The notes: a model not told the origin generated them from the sequence alone. A DNA stretch of 40,292 nt from Rhodospirillales bacterium (GCA_003252195.1 QKFK01000177.1:1-40292), one strand, 5' to 3'; positions 9,601 to 17,604 are shown, counted from the stretch's first letter. Made by a program: numbers and translations.

Positions 9601-10963
9601 AAGCTTTGACAACCTTGATGCTGAGATAGACTTTAACAATGGTATAATTCGCTCAAATGAGATTAAAATAGCTTTCCCCAATGCCGAAGTTTCGCTTGTA
9701 TTTATTAGTGATACTAACAAGTGGGAAATTGAAGCAAAAAGCCAAATTTCATTCAAGAATATAGAAGACTTGCCCCCTATTAATGTTGCCTTAAAAGGCT
9801 CAATGGAATCTCCAGAAACACTATATGAAGCTTCTGAATTAGAAACTCATTTTGCAAAGATAGAAGAGCAAATAAAAGCCTCTGAACTAGCAAAAAAGCA
9901 AGTTGAAAGTAGTGAAAAACTATCAATGATAGAAGAGAGCAAGAACCAAGCCGCTCAAAGTATCGCTCAAATCAAAGAGACAAATAACAAAGCTATTGCC
10001 ATAATTGGTGAATATAAAAACACAGCTATTGATGCTGAACTTACAAATATTAAATCTTACATTGAGCAGTCTGAACAAGGCTTAAAAGAAATAGATAAAA
10101 TAATAAACGGCAACACAACATATGATTTTAAAGATGTAGAAGCCACTGACGAACAAAAACATCTAGTTCAAGATGCAGCATATAACGCGTCAATAACACT
10201 ACAGAAAATAGAATTAATGGTAGCCAAACTATCATTACAAGATAGGTATAATGAGATATACAATATTAGCGCCGAAGCAAAAACAATATTTGCAAACATC
10301 AGTAATATAATTATTGATGCTAACAAAAAGGTAAAAGCAGAAAGCGACAATCTTGAAATACCTACTGATTACAATGATAGATTAGAAAAAATTAGGAATA
10401 ATGATGATTCTATAACTCGCTACCTTAACAGCGCAAAAAAAATGCTAACAGAAAGTGCTGATGAAAGCTCTATAGATAAGGTTAAGCTCTTCCTAACCGA
10501 GGTTGATTCTTCTATAAATGAGGTAATGTCTCTAAAAAATGCGATAGATATGGAAAATGACTATATCAATAAAAATATAGATAAAGACGCAGATGTAATT
10601 ATTGAAAAAGAAAAAGAGCGCAAACGTATAGAAGAAGAAAAACGCAAAGCCGAAGAAGAAGCCAAAAAGAAAGCTGAAGAAGAACGCAAAGCCGAAGAAG
10701 AGCGCAAGCGCTTAGAAGAAGAAAAACGCAAAGCCGAAGAAGAAGCTAAAAAGAAAGCTGATGAAGCTGCAAAAATTGCAGAACAAGCAAAAATCAAAAC
10801 ATCAAAGGGTGTTATAAAACCATTATCTGCTGATGAGGCTGCTAAAAAAGAAGCTGAAACAAAAGCTGCAATGGAAAAAGAAGCTAAGAAAAAAGCTGAA
10901 GAAGAAGAAGAATCAAAAGTTGGAGGCACTTTGAGCATTGGCGGCAAAAAAATTAAGTTCTAG
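6626..10963 (+). CDS. AsmA-family envelope protein with a long charged coiled-coil tail
   Basis: A large (1445-residue) membrane-anchored protein. The start is TTG, supported by GGAGA 5-6 nt upstream and because the anchor helix (KKVVLILILLFVLAIGALLAA) begins exactly there. The next segment FIDWNKYKQEMSSKVKGIIGRDI is the typical AsmA N-terminus, and HFHGGKIKGMALD near residue 955 belongs to the conserved AsmA C-terminal part. AsmA/YhdP proteins are beta-rich bridges thought to carry phospholipid across the periplasm; that role is inferred from family. From about residue 1066 the protein changes to helical coiled coil, then a Glu/Ala/Lys-rich block (about 1325-1390) with an internal repeat, and ends SIGGKKIKF. 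It stands alone between upp and a convergent operon. Confidence 0.88.
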   Translation: MKKVVLILILLFVLAIGALLAAPSFIDWNKYKQEMSSKVKGIIGRDIIIQGNLDLSIFPSTTINTGKVIIPNKESGSKPNMMELEGISVKIDLMSLLKGSLDIQHVSLKNPTIIVDKFADGSFNWNFPAIEQAKKTGSGSSVSFSSITIENSTVIYSDIERKSTQRLENVNAEIIADSLIGPFRIEGSGKFKGVPSGFAISIEKLINNAPYNFSIALSQAEAKAFLGFSGIATPDNQNNYKLKGDVSFNVQEPDKLIPFIWPNETLAQELAMPFAVNMTLDGDKPLYKLTDLVFKYGENAAAGIGEYRVGSKGDNDHLKLQLQFSKLISDNFVTYSKRYLEQNKGHELSIKLPQYTDIEFMALINLINYKDGSIRDTSANINIEKGNLFIKELKSFLPGNTSFSLLAQTDLKSETPSFSGQLNIDTQNLKNVMSWLEVGSTDDKTVGFREASINTTFKLSNDSIILPDAKIKFDKTNAELALNMLRTERPTMGVSLKLDEINFDGYNEPGKKETSVDYLTSLSDLFKKSSILNNYDANASLSANSIVYGGVPLLTLSTDFSLANGNMTLSSFKISNLAGASVSVVGGLSGFGSDNINVQNLGFEISSENPKYVLSRLSLEPKSFDISKFGQSSFKGIINGNKENISSDLLLQGGGIYWHAKGSIAKSDTGRKYDFISDIRSNETLDLIHLFKPTYVPRTPNLGVFKMVNRINGTKNDLTFASTDLFIGAINYKGEIQLSTINPQPKVTLNGSINQIDVSKFFPKNMTFASLENKHIFANSQNTNPYLTYVSSIPKYIIEEPLSKHPWFNNVAAFKNILLRKPSTVAGDLDLSFLSLIDADVNITTDKLIYADKEISNASLKFLLNNKLLQINELKGGYNGGKIDINCSLDARDATTFIGNLNLEKAQSKAPLLGSSLYDISDTTYDLNLKWDTKGKSLREFNRKAVANASYHFHGGKIKGMALDILEEKIKNKKTADGTISMLQENLEQGITSFDNLDAEIDFNNGIIRSNEIKIAFPNAEVSLVFISDTNKWEIEAKSQISFKNIEDLPPINVALKGSMESPETLYEASELETHFAKIEEQIKASELAKKQVESSEKLSMIEESKNQAAQSIAQIKETNNKAIAIIGEYKNTAIDAELTNIKSYIEQSEQGLKEIDKIINGNTTYDFKDVEATDEQKHLVQDAAYNASITLQKIELMVAKLSLQDRYNEIYNISAEAKTIFANISNIIIDANKKVKAESDNLEIPTDYNDRLEKIRNNDDSITRYLNSAKKMLTESADESSIDKVKLFLTEVDSSINEVMSLKNAIDMENDYINKNIDKDADVIIEKEKERKRIEEEKRKAEEEAKKKAEEERKAEEERKRLEEEKRKAEEEAKKKADEAAKIAEQAKIKTSKGVIKPLSADEAAKKEAETKAAMEKEAKKKAEEEEESKVGGTLSIGGKKIKF
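10616..10765 (+). repeat. In-gene 84-nt period repeat in the AsmA tail
   Basis: Two nearly identical 66-nt units (10616-10681 and 10700-10765), each encoding ERKRxEEEKRKAEEEAKKKA plus two acidic residues, are separated by an 18-nt linker that repeats part of the unit. The copies differ at a few mostly synonymous positions, which points to duplication within the coding sequence. Confidence 0.85.
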
Positions 10964-11161
10964 CCATCACACAATCTCTACTGTGCAATAAATAATCATT
11001 CCACAGCTTTAATACCAATATGGATTTTCTGTTTGCTCTAACAAAAGTTTTTTAACAATATATGATAGCATTTTAATAATTATTATCGCCACTCAATATT
11101 TGCATAATTGGCATAGCATAATTAGAGCTTATCCTCACTCTGTCATATAACTTGTAAATAC

Positions 11162-11195
11162 ACAAAAGCCCCGTTTAAGGGGCTTTATTTTATTA
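11162..11195. terminator. Bidirectional terminator between the AsmA gene and the MlaC-like gene
   Basis: AAAGCCCC-GTTTAA-GGGGCTTT forms an 8-bp stem with T-rich sequence on the plus side and A-rich sequence on the other, so it can serve both convergent genes. The rest of the 260-nt gap (10964-11224) shows nothing I can name. Confidence 0.85.
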
Positions 11196-11224
11196 TAAAC
11201 TTCATATATGTGAGGCAAATATAT

Positions 11225-11842
11225 TTATAGTTGAGTTACCATCTTATCAGTTGCTTTTTGCAAATCCTCAATAAACCAATTTATGTCCTCATAAGCTTCA
11301 GCCACCATCTTGGTTATTAAATCACGATAAACAATAAGCTGGCTCGCTCCATTTATCTTCACATCAAACAGAACAAACGAATTCCCCTTTTCTTTCAAAG
11401 ATAGCACTAATTTCATTGGCTCATCAAAATCAGGAACCATCACATCGCTATCTAAAATATATTCGCCTTCTTTAGCTCCTTTTACACAGGAATTCACCGT
11501 GTATTTGATCGTTTCCTTAAATTGCAACGGAAGCGTTTTATAAGTAGCCATAATATAATCTCTAAACACTTTTTGATATTGTGTTTTTTGCTCAGGCTTC
11601 ATTACTCGCCAGTATTTTCCAGCTACAAATTTAGAAATAAAGTCTGTATCTAAATTATCATCTATAATCTTATCAAGAGCATCATAGCGATCATATTTGT
11701 CTGCTATATTAAAAGAACTAAGGAGCTGATTTGCAATATTATCAGCCCAAGCTCTAGCCTCTGTTACTCCTGCTTTAGCAGGAAAAGCCCAAAGACAAAC
11801 AAACATTAACACAACAACTTTTTTAAGCATATTATTTCTCAT
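11225..11842 (-). CDS. MlaC/Ttg2D-like periplasmic phospholipid-binding protein
   Basis: A 205-residue exported protein. MLKKVVVLMFVCLWAFPAKA is a clear signal peptide with cleavage after AKA. The mature part shows the MlaC/Tol_Tol_Ttg2 pattern: FISKFVAGKYWRVMKPEQK followed by YQKVFRDYIMATY, then a C-terminal DVKINGASQLIVYRDL strand-helix region. MlaC proteins shuttle phospholipid between outer- and inner-membrane Mla complexes. No mlaD, mlaE, mlaF or mlaB is near, so it is orphaned from the usual operon. It starts 2 nt after the DUF3750 gene stop and is probably co-transcribed with it. Either the first or the fourth-residue downstream Met could be the start; the sequence does not decide. Confidence 0.85.
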   Translation of the reverse strand: MRNNMLKKVVVLMFVCLWAFPAKAGVTEARAWADNIANQLLSSFNIADKYDRYDALDKIIDDNLDTDFISKFVAGKYWRVMKPEQKTQYQKVFRDYIMATYKTLPLQFKETIKYTVNSCVKGAKEGEYILDSDVMVPDFDEPMKLVLSLKEKGNSFVLFDVKINGASQLIVYRDLITKMVAEAYEDINWFIEDLQKATDKMVTQL

Positions 11843-11844
11843 TA

Positions 11845-12624
11845 TTATGAACTACTCCGCTTATTAAAACCGAGCTCTCCAATACCAGGAAGTTTTAGCG
11901 ATAGTCTTAGAGGGCTAACCCCACTTACCACCCCAAACAAGTTTATCTCCAAGCCTTCATCTTTAGCAAGTGTTATGCTAAACAAACCATTTAGAGAAAA
12001 CTGCCACCCAGTACCGCTAACGGCTTTATCAAAAAACTTTGCTTCTCCATTATTAGAATATAGATAATCTTTACCAATCGCAAGAGGAGACATAACCAGC
12101 TCCAACTCTGGAATATTACGCCCTAAATATGCAATATACGAATTGCTATTAGGTCCAGGCCAAGCGGTGTATGCCTTAGGATATGGATAAGCCCCACCAA
12201 ATTTTTTAAGTTTTTCTATAATCACCTCAGCTTTTTCACCACGAACATCTTTAATTAGCGTTGGGGGCTCGCCGTACCATTTAGCATCTGGCTCTCTATC
12301 TGAGGAAATATTTATAACAGGCTTGCCTCTGCGCAAATTCCAGCCTATTACTTCATATCTAGTATATTTTTCAGCATTTTTTGGCTTTGCAGCTAACCAT
12401 GTATGTACACCATAAGCTCCCCTCGCCCCATAAAGCCTAGCATTAAACACTTGCACTACGGCTTCTTTTTCTTCCGATGGCAACGGAGATTGCTGAGTTG
12501 ACGCAAAGCTAGCATCGCGCCAATCGATGTTTAATTTATCAAGGCGAAAGAAGCTAACTCCTAATGGGAGTAAACATAAATATATTGCCAAGAGACTTAA
12601 ATACATTCTTATTCTTTTTATCAT
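11845..12624 (-). CDS. DUF3750 family protein
   Basis: A 259-residue protein of unknown function. I recognise the DUF3750 pattern: VQVFNARLYGARGAYGVHTWLAAKP, then YTRYEVIGWNLRRG, WYGEPP and the very characteristic WPGPNSNSYIAYLGRNIPEL, followed by PLAIGKDYL. An N-terminal hydrophobic helix (about residues 7-26) suggests a membrane anchor or uncleaved signal. The Trp-Pro-Gly-Pro-Asn-Ser-Asn stretch has conserved polar residues that could form a catalytic or binding site, but no activity is established. It is first in a two-gene operon with the MlaC-like protein, which hints at an envelope role. Confidence 0.82.
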   Translation of the reverse strand: MIKRIRMYLSLLAIYLCLLPLGVSFFRLDKLNIDWRDASFASTQQSPLPSEEKEAVVQVFNARLYGARGAYGVHTWLAAKPKNAEKYTRYEVIGWNLRRGKPVINISSDREPDAKWYGEPPTLIKDVRGEKAEVIIEKLKKFGGAYPYPKAYTAWPGPNSNSYIAYLGRNIPELELVMSPLAIGKDYLYSNNGEAKFFDKAVSGTGWQFSLNGLFSITLAKDEGLEINLFGVVSGVSPLRLSLKLPGIGELGFNKRSSS

Positions 12625-12693
12625 AAAAAAAAGTACCCTTAGTTGTTTCTTTTATGTATGCTATAAAAGCATTACACAAAGGTATTATATCAT

Positions 12694-13710
12694 ATGAACA
12701 GCAAAATATTTATAACAATCGTATTCTTACTATGCTTTTTCATTCCTAAAGCCCATGCTGGCGAGGTAATTGATAAAATAGAGCTCAGAGGCAAACTCTT
12801 ATGCGGAACCTCTCTTGAAAGCCGAGCATATGCCTATAAAGAAAACGGATATTGGCATGGCGTAGATGCAGATTTTTGTAATGCTGTTAGCATAGCCATT
12901 TTTGGCATGCCCGATAAATTTGACATGATAGATATCAGCAAAGAAAACAGATTTACCGCGCTAAAAAAAGGTAAAATAGATTTATTATTAGGCGCAACAC
13001 CATGGACAGCATCTGATGATTTAATTAACAATGTAGATTTCACAGGTGTACTTTTCTATTCTATGCAGGGGTTTATGGCTCACTATAACCCAGAGAAAAA
13101 TTCTATGGAGAGTTATAAAGAATCTCGAGTTTGTGTTTTATCTAATAGCGCCAACCGCAAAAACTTAGAAAAATTTAATCATGATTATGAGTTAAAATTT
13201 ATAACTGTACCTGAGCCAAATATCAGAAAGCTAAAAGAAGCATTCCTTCTAAATCGTTGTGAGCTTTTAAGCGAAGATCAATTAGTATTAAAAGCAGGCT
13301 TGCTCGGCAACTTCCCCGATGACATGAAGCTGGTTGTTTTACCCGAGGTAATTGACAGAAAACCATCAAGCCCAGTGGTTAGAAGCACAGATATAAAATT
13401 TAGAGATATTGTAAATTGGGTTATATATTCAATGATTAAGGCAGAAGAAAAAGGCATAACCTCAAAGAATGTTGATATATATAAAGCAAGTAATGATGAT
13501 GAAGTTAAAAACCTTTTAGGAACCAACCCAAAATTATGGAAAGCTATGGGCCTCGAAAGCTACTGGGCTGAGGTTATGATCAAAAATGTCGGCAACTATG
13601 CAGAATTTTATGAGCGCAATCTAGGTACTAACTCAATCTTTAAGATGGATAGAGGTGTAAATCGCCTTTGGACAGACGGCGGACAACTTTGGTCACCCGT
13701 GTTCTTGTAA
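12694..13710 (+). CDS. AapJ-like amino-acid ABC transporter substrate-binding protein (orphan)
   Basis: A 338-residue periplasmic protein of solute-binding family 3. MNSKIFITIVFLLCFFIPKAHA is a signal peptide. The body follows the general L-amino-acid binding protein AapJ: GVDADFCNAVSIAIFG, RFTALKKGKIDLLLGATPWT, DFTGVLFYSMQGFM, SEDQLVLKAG, VLPEVIDRKP, NWVIYSMIKAEEKGITSKNV, VGNYAEFYERNLG. Two usual ligand contacts are changed: the Arg that follows the WT segment in the family reads as SDDL here, and the GTT-type loop reads NSANRKN. No permease (AapQ/M) or ATPase (AapP) gene is in the window. It may bind an unusual ligand or act as a sensor partner. The gene is flanked by a divergent DUF3750 operon and by nfsB. 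Confidence 0.85.
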   Translation: MNSKIFITIVFLLCFFIPKAHAGEVIDKIELRGKLLCGTSLESRAYAYKENGYWHGVDADFCNAVSIAIFGMPDKFDMIDISKENRFTALKKGKIDLLLGATPWTASDDLINNVDFTGVLFYSMQGFMAHYNPEKNSMESYKESRVCVLSNSANRKNLEKFNHDYELKFITVPEPNIRKLKEAFLLNRCELLSEDQLVLKAGLLGNFPDDMKLVVLPEVIDRKPSSPVVRSTDIKFRDIVNWVIYSMIKAEEKGITSKNVDIYKASNDDEVKNLLGTNPKLWKAMGLESYWAEVMIKNVGNYAEFYERNLGTNSIFKMDRGVNRLWTDGGQLWSPVFL

Positions 13711-13772
13711 TTTATAAAAACGCTACCTATCTTAGCTAAATAATAATAACAATAACATTAGGAGCTATGAAC

Positions 13773-14426
13773 ATGTCTATTATAGATACTGCAAAAAAAC
13801 GTTATTCAACCAAAAGATTCAATCAAGATAAAAAAATCACAACAGAAGATTTTAATAAAGTAAAAGAATTACTCCGCCTTTCTGCATCAAGTGTAAATTC
13901 TCAGCCATGGCATTTTATCATTGCAGAAAGCGATGAAGGCAAAGCCCGATTTGCCAAAGCCACACAAGGTGGTTTTGATTTCAACCTTAATAAAGTGCTT
14001 AAATCTAGTCATGTAGTAGCTTTTTGTGCCAAAACAGACATTGACGATACTTATCTTGCCAAACTAACCGAGCAAGAAAAAGCTGACAGTCGTTTTTCAT
14101 CAGCAGATGAAGAAAAGGTACAACATGATAAAAGAAGTTACTTTGTAAACTTACACAAAGAGACTATTAAAGACCTTCCTCAATGGACAGCCAAACAAAC
14201 TTATTTAAGTTTGGGTAGCTTTTTACTTGGAGTAGCAGACCTTGGCTTAGATGCTGTGCCGATTGAAGGCTTTGATGCCAAAATCTTTGATGAAGAATTT
14301 AAACTAGCTGAAAAGAATTTAGCCAGCTTGGCATTAGTAGCCGTTGGCTACCGCTCAGATGATGACATCAACGCCAAATTACCAAAATCTCGCTTAAAAG
14401 AGCAAGAAATTATCTCTGTGATATAA
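13773..14426 (+). CDS. nfsB: Oxygen-insensitive NAD(P)H nitroreductase, NfsB-like
   Basis: An FMN-dependent dimeric flavoprotein that reduces nitroaromatics, quinones and related compounds by two-electron steps. I choose the second ATG (13773, MSIIDTAKKRYSTK), because AGGAG lies 8 nt before it but only 2 nt before the ATG at 13767. The result, 217 residues, equals the E. coli NfsB length. Motifs include KRYSTKRF (FMN phosphate binding), SSVNSQPWHFI, the catalytic-site SHVVAFCAKTDID and LGLDAVPIEGFD, ending LPKSRL. It is a single gene followed by a strong terminator. The physiological substrate is not evident from context. Confidence 0.93.
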   Translation: MSIIDTAKKRYSTKRFNQDKKITTEDFNKVKELLRLSASSVNSQPWHFIIAESDEGKARFAKATQGGFDFNLNKVLKSSHVVAFCAKTDIDDTYLAKLTEQEKADSRFSSADEEKVQHDKRSYFVNLHKETIKDLPQWTAKQTYLSLGSFLLGVADLGLDAVPIEGFDAKIFDEEFKLAEKNLASLALVAVGYRSDDDINAKLPKSRLKEQEIISVI

Positions 14427-14438
14427 CCCAACCAACGA

Positions 14439-14471
14439 AAAAACCGCTCTTAAATCAAGAGCGGTTTTTTA
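14439..14471 (+). terminator. Intrinsic terminator of nfsB
   Basis: AAACCGCTCTT and AAGAGCGGTTT make an 11-bp stem with a 5-nt loop, then a T-run. Confidence 0.93.
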
Positions 14472-14498
14472 TATGTTTAGGATAAAAACATTTTTATA

Positions 14499-14600
14499 AG
14501 AGGAGGATACTAGAAGCCAAAGCACGAGCAAAATTTTAGTGTACAATTAGTACATGAATTTTGTGAGAGCAAAGGCGACGCAGTAGCTTCCCCTAGAAAG
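14499..14600. repeat. Imperfect palindromic intergenic element
   Basis: Between the nfsB terminator and the pntB stop, nested inverted segments share one centre near 14547: GTAC/GTAC, CAAAATT/AATTTTG, an outer GAAGC/GCTTC and CTAG/CTAG. Together they form an imperfect hairpin of roughly 90 nt. The base composition (for example the GC-richer GCAAAGGCGACGCAG) differs from the flanks. This resembles the dispersed palindromic elements of some bacterial genomes. It has no T-run, so it is not a standard terminator. I see no second copy in this window. Confidence 0.55.
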
Positions 14601-14607
14601 ATGTTTA

Positions 14608-15981
14608 TTATGCCATTGCTTTAACAATTTCTTCCGTCATCTTCTTAGCATCTGCAAATAACATCATTGTGTTATCGGCATAGAAAAGAGGATTGTCAAC
14701 GCCTGCATAACCTGCGGAGAGCGAACGTTTTACAAAGAATACTGTTTTGGCTTTATCTACTTCTAGAATTGGCATACCAAAGATTGGGCTTGATGAATCT
14801 GTTTTTGCCAATGGGTTGGTTACGTCATTTGCACCAATGATGTAAGCTACATCGGCTGTTGCAAATTCACGATTGATTTCATCCATTTCAAACACATCTT
14901 CATATGGCACATTAGCTTCGGCTAAAAGCACGTTCATATGTCCTGGCATACGACCTGCTACAGGGTGAATTGCGTATTTAACTTCTACACCTTCTTTCTT
15001 TAGCACATCGCCCATTTCTTTTAGCACGTGTTGTGCTTGAGATACGGCCATTCCATAACCAGGGACAATGATAACCTTTTGTGCATTTTTCATAATAAAT
15101 GCAGCGTCATCTGCGTTACCAGCTTTTGCGTTTTTATCACCTGTTACACCAGCTGCGGCAGCGTTTGAATCACCACCAAAGCCACCTACTATTACGTTGA
15201 ATAGTGAGCGGTTCATCGCCTTACACATGATGTATGACAAGATTAAGCCTGAAGGTCCAACGATAGAACCTGTGATAATCAACAAACTGTTATGCAATGT
15301 GAAACCGATACCTGCACCAGCAAAACCAGAATACGCGTTAAGCACAGAGATAACCACAGGCATATCTGCACCACCGATTGGAATAACTAGTAAGAAACCA
15401 ACCAAAATTGAAAGAGCAGCTAAGATATAGAATGTATAGATACAGCCTGTCATAGCAAACTCACCAATCAATATTGCAATAGCAACAAGCAATAATAGAT
15501 TGAGTAATTGTTGGAATTTAAATGTTATTGGCTGACCAGACATAAGCCCCTGCAATTTTGCAAAAGCAACAATAGAGCCAGAAAAAGCCACAGCACCAAT
15601 CACCATACCAAGGGCAGATTCTAACAATGCACCTTCGGCAACTCCGCCTTTTTCTGAGGCTACGATTTCTGCCATAGCCACCATTACAGAAGCCAAACCA
15701 CCAAGACCGTTAAAAGCAGCTACCATTTGAGGCAAGCCTGTCATTTTAACTTTTAATGCACTATAAGTACCGATTACACCACCGATTATAATCGCCAAAA
15801 TAATCCACATATAAGAGTGAACCTCTGGTGAGATAAAGGTTGTAACAATAGCAAGCAACATACCAGTTGCACCAAGAGCATTACCTTTACGAGCTGTTTC
15901 TGGTGAGGCAAGACCTCTGATAGAGGTAATGAACAATATGCTAGCAACAATATAGGAAGCCATAGTTAAATTATACATCAT
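14608..15981 (-). CDS. pntB: NAD(P) transhydrogenase subunit beta PntB
   Basis: The membrane and NADP(H)-binding subunit of proton-translocating transhydrogenase, which uses the proton gradient to make NADPH from NADH. It has 457 residues. About eight or nine hydrophobic helices occupy the first 260 residues (MMYNLTMASYIVASILFITS onward). NRSLFNVIVGGFGG marks the end of the membrane domain, and the soluble domain III has VPGYGMAVSQAQH, HPVAGRMPGHMNVLLAEA and KRSLSAGYAGVDN, all NADP-site motifs. It is last in the pntAA-pntAB-pntB operon, 1 nt after pntAB. Confidence 0.96.
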   Translation of the reverse strand: MMYNLTMASYIVASILFITSIRGLASPETARKGNALGATGMLLAIVTTFISPEVHSYMWIILAIIIGGVIGTYSALKVKMTGLPQMVAAFNGLGGLASVMVAMAEIVASEKGGVAEGALLESALGMVIGAVAFSGSIVAFAKLQGLMSGQPITFKFQQLLNLLLLVAIAILIGEFAMTGCIYTFYILAALSILVGFLLVIPIGGADMPVVISVLNAYSGFAGAGIGFTLHNSLLIITGSIVGPSGLILSYIMCKAMNRSLFNVIVGGFGGDSNAAAAGVTGDKNAKAGNADDAAFIMKNAQKVIIVPGYGMAVSQAQHVLKEMGDVLKKEGVEVKYAIHPVAGRMPGHMNVLLAEANVPYEDVFEMDEINREFATADVAYIIGANDVTNPLAKTDSSSPIFGMPILEVDKAKTVFFVKRSLSAGYAGVDNPLFYADNTMMLFADAKKMTEEIVKAMA

Positions 15982-15982
15982 C

Positions 15983-16435
15983 TTACTTTACTCCCTCTGC
16001 TTCTTGTTTTTTCTTTTTCTTAAACATTGCGAGCATGCGTTGTGAAACCACAAAACCGCCAAAAATGTTAATTGAAGCTAACACTACGCCGATTAAAGCG
16101 ATGAATTTATCACCAGTAAAATCAGCAGAACCAGCAGCTACAATCGCACCGACGATAACAATACCTGAAATCGCGTTAGACACACTCATCAATGGTGCGT
16201 GTAATGCAGGTGTAACTTTCCATACTACGTAATAACCAACAAAGCAGGCTAATACAAAGATTGTGAACAACAACCAAAAGTCATTACCACTTTCGCTTGC
16301 TTTTGCCACAGCATTAGCTGCTTCTTGCATCCTATATTTTGACGCTTCAACAGCTAAATCAGCTGCCATATTAGCAACCTTTCCAGCTTGTTCAGCCACG
16401 CCAACCGCGCCTTGAACTAAATCTTCAGCTTGCAT
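15983..16435 (-). CDS. pntAB: NAD(P) transhydrogenase subunit alpha 2 PntAB
   Basis: The small membrane subunit of the three-polypeptide transhydrogenase found in Rhodospirillum-type alphaproteobacteria. It has 150 residues: an Ala/Glu-rich N-terminal amphipathic stretch of about 48 residues, then three hydrophobic helices including FWLLFTIFVLACFVGYYVVW, the conserved VTPALHAPLMSVSNAISGIVIVGA and a third FIALIGVVLASINIFGGFVV. It ends in a lysine-rich tail (MFKKKKKQEAEGVK). The genes on both sides are 1 nt away, indicating coupled translation. Confidence 0.95.
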   Translation of the reverse strand: MQAEDLVQGAVGVAEQAGKVANMAADLAVEASKYRMQEAANAVAKASESGNDFWLLFTIFVLACFVGYYVVWKVTPALHAPLMSVSNAISGIVIVGAIVAAGSADFTGDKFIALIGVVLASINIFGGFVVSQRMLAMFKKKKKQEAEGVK

Positions 16436-16436
16436 C

Positions 16437-17579
16437 TTATTTTCCTCCTTGTTCAGCTAACATCGGATGAACAACTTTTCCATCTTTTACAATGCATGTA
16501 CCTTTAACTAACTCGTCTTCATAATTGAATTTGAGCTCTTTAGTTTCTTTATCAATCATTGGAGTAATGAAGTTTAAGATGTTTTTTGCAAATAATGTGC
16601 TGGCATCACTTGAAACTTCAGATGTGATATTTTCTGTTCCAATAATTTTAATACCGTCAACCTCAGCAACTTTACCTGGCTTAGTAGCTTCGCAGTTACC
16701 GCCAGCTTCGGCTGCTAAATCTACAATCACAGAACCTTGACGCATATCTTTTAGCATCTCTTTAGTGATAAGAATTGGTGCTTTTTTGCCTGGAATTAAC
16801 GCGGTAGAAATAGCGATATCAGTTTTTTTCAATTGGTCAGCAATTGCTTGAGATTGTTTCTTTTTATAATCTTCTGACATCTCTTTAGCATAACCGCCTT
16901 TAGTCTCGGCGTTTTTAGTTTCTTCAGACTCAACTTCAACAAACTTTGCACCAAGTGATTCTACTTGTTCTTTAACTGCTGGGCGAACGTCAAAAGCATA
17001 AACTACTGCACCAAGTCTTTTAGCTGTAGCGATAGCTTGCAAACCTGCAACACCAGCACCAAGCACCAAAACTTTAGCAGGAGCGATTGTTCCTGCCGCT
17101 GTCATCATCATTGGCATAGCGCGAGTAAAGTGGTATGAAGCATCAATAACAGCTTTATAACCAGCTAAGTTACTTTGTGATGACAAAACATCCATGCTTT
17201 GAGCCCTAGAAATACGTGGCATAAGCTCCATTGCAAAACCAGTAATACCTGCCTTTGCATAATCTTTCATCATATCTTTATTGCCAAGAGCGTTAAAGTG
17301 AGCAAGAACTATAGTGTTCTTTTTAATTAAAGAAAGTTCTTCAGCTTCAGGGGCTTTAATTTTGAGCACAACGTCGGCGTCCTTATACAAGGCATCAGCC
17401 TTAGCTACAATTTTAGCTCCAGCATTTTTATATTCTTCATCGGCATATCCTGATTTCATGCCGGCATTCTTCTCAACCGAAACTTCAAAACCTAAAGCTA
17501 CGTATTTTTTTACTGTGTCTGGCACAGCAGCAACTCTAGCTTCCCCTTCGGCGATCTCTCTGGGAATAGCAATTTTCAT
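16437..17579 (-). CDS. pntAA: NAD(P) transhydrogenase subunit alpha 1 PntAA
   Basis: The soluble NAD(H)-binding domain I subunit. Its 380 residues match the split form without membrane helices. MKIAIPREIAEGEARVAAVP is the family start, shared with alanine dehydrogenase. The NAD-binding Rossmann segment is VLVLGAGVAGLQAIATAKRLGA with VYAFDVRPAVKEQ. SQSNLAGYKAVIDASYHFTRAMPMMMTAAGTIAPA and GSVIVDLAAEAGGNCE are strongly conserved. It leads the pnt operon, downstream of gapR on the same strand. Confidence 0.96.
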   Translation of the reverse strand: MKIAIPREIAEGEARVAAVPDTVKKYVALGFEVSVEKNAGMKSGYADEEYKNAGAKIVAKADALYKDADVVLKIKAPEAEELSLIKKNTIVLAHFNALGNKDMMKDYAKAGITGFAMELMPRISRAQSMDVLSSQSNLAGYKAVIDASYHFTRAMPMMMTAAGTIAPAKVLVLGAGVAGLQAIATAKRLGAVVYAFDVRPAVKEQVESLGAKFVEVESEETKNAETKGGYAKEMSEDYKKKQSQAIADQLKKTDIAISTALIPGKKAPILITKEMLKDMRQGSVIVDLAAEAGGNCEATKPGKVAEVDGIKIIGTENITSEVSSDASTLFAKNILNFITPMIDKETKELKFNYEDELVKGTCIVKDGKVVHPMLAEQGGK

Positions 17580-17604
17580 TATTTAACTCCTTGAAAAATA
17601 TTAA

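Noticed and set aside
10561-10947. Minus-strand Ser/Ala-rich 128-residue ORF opposite the AsmA tail
   Set aside because: It is the antisense shadow of the Glu/Ala/Lys-rich coiled coil; the composition is a codon artefact.
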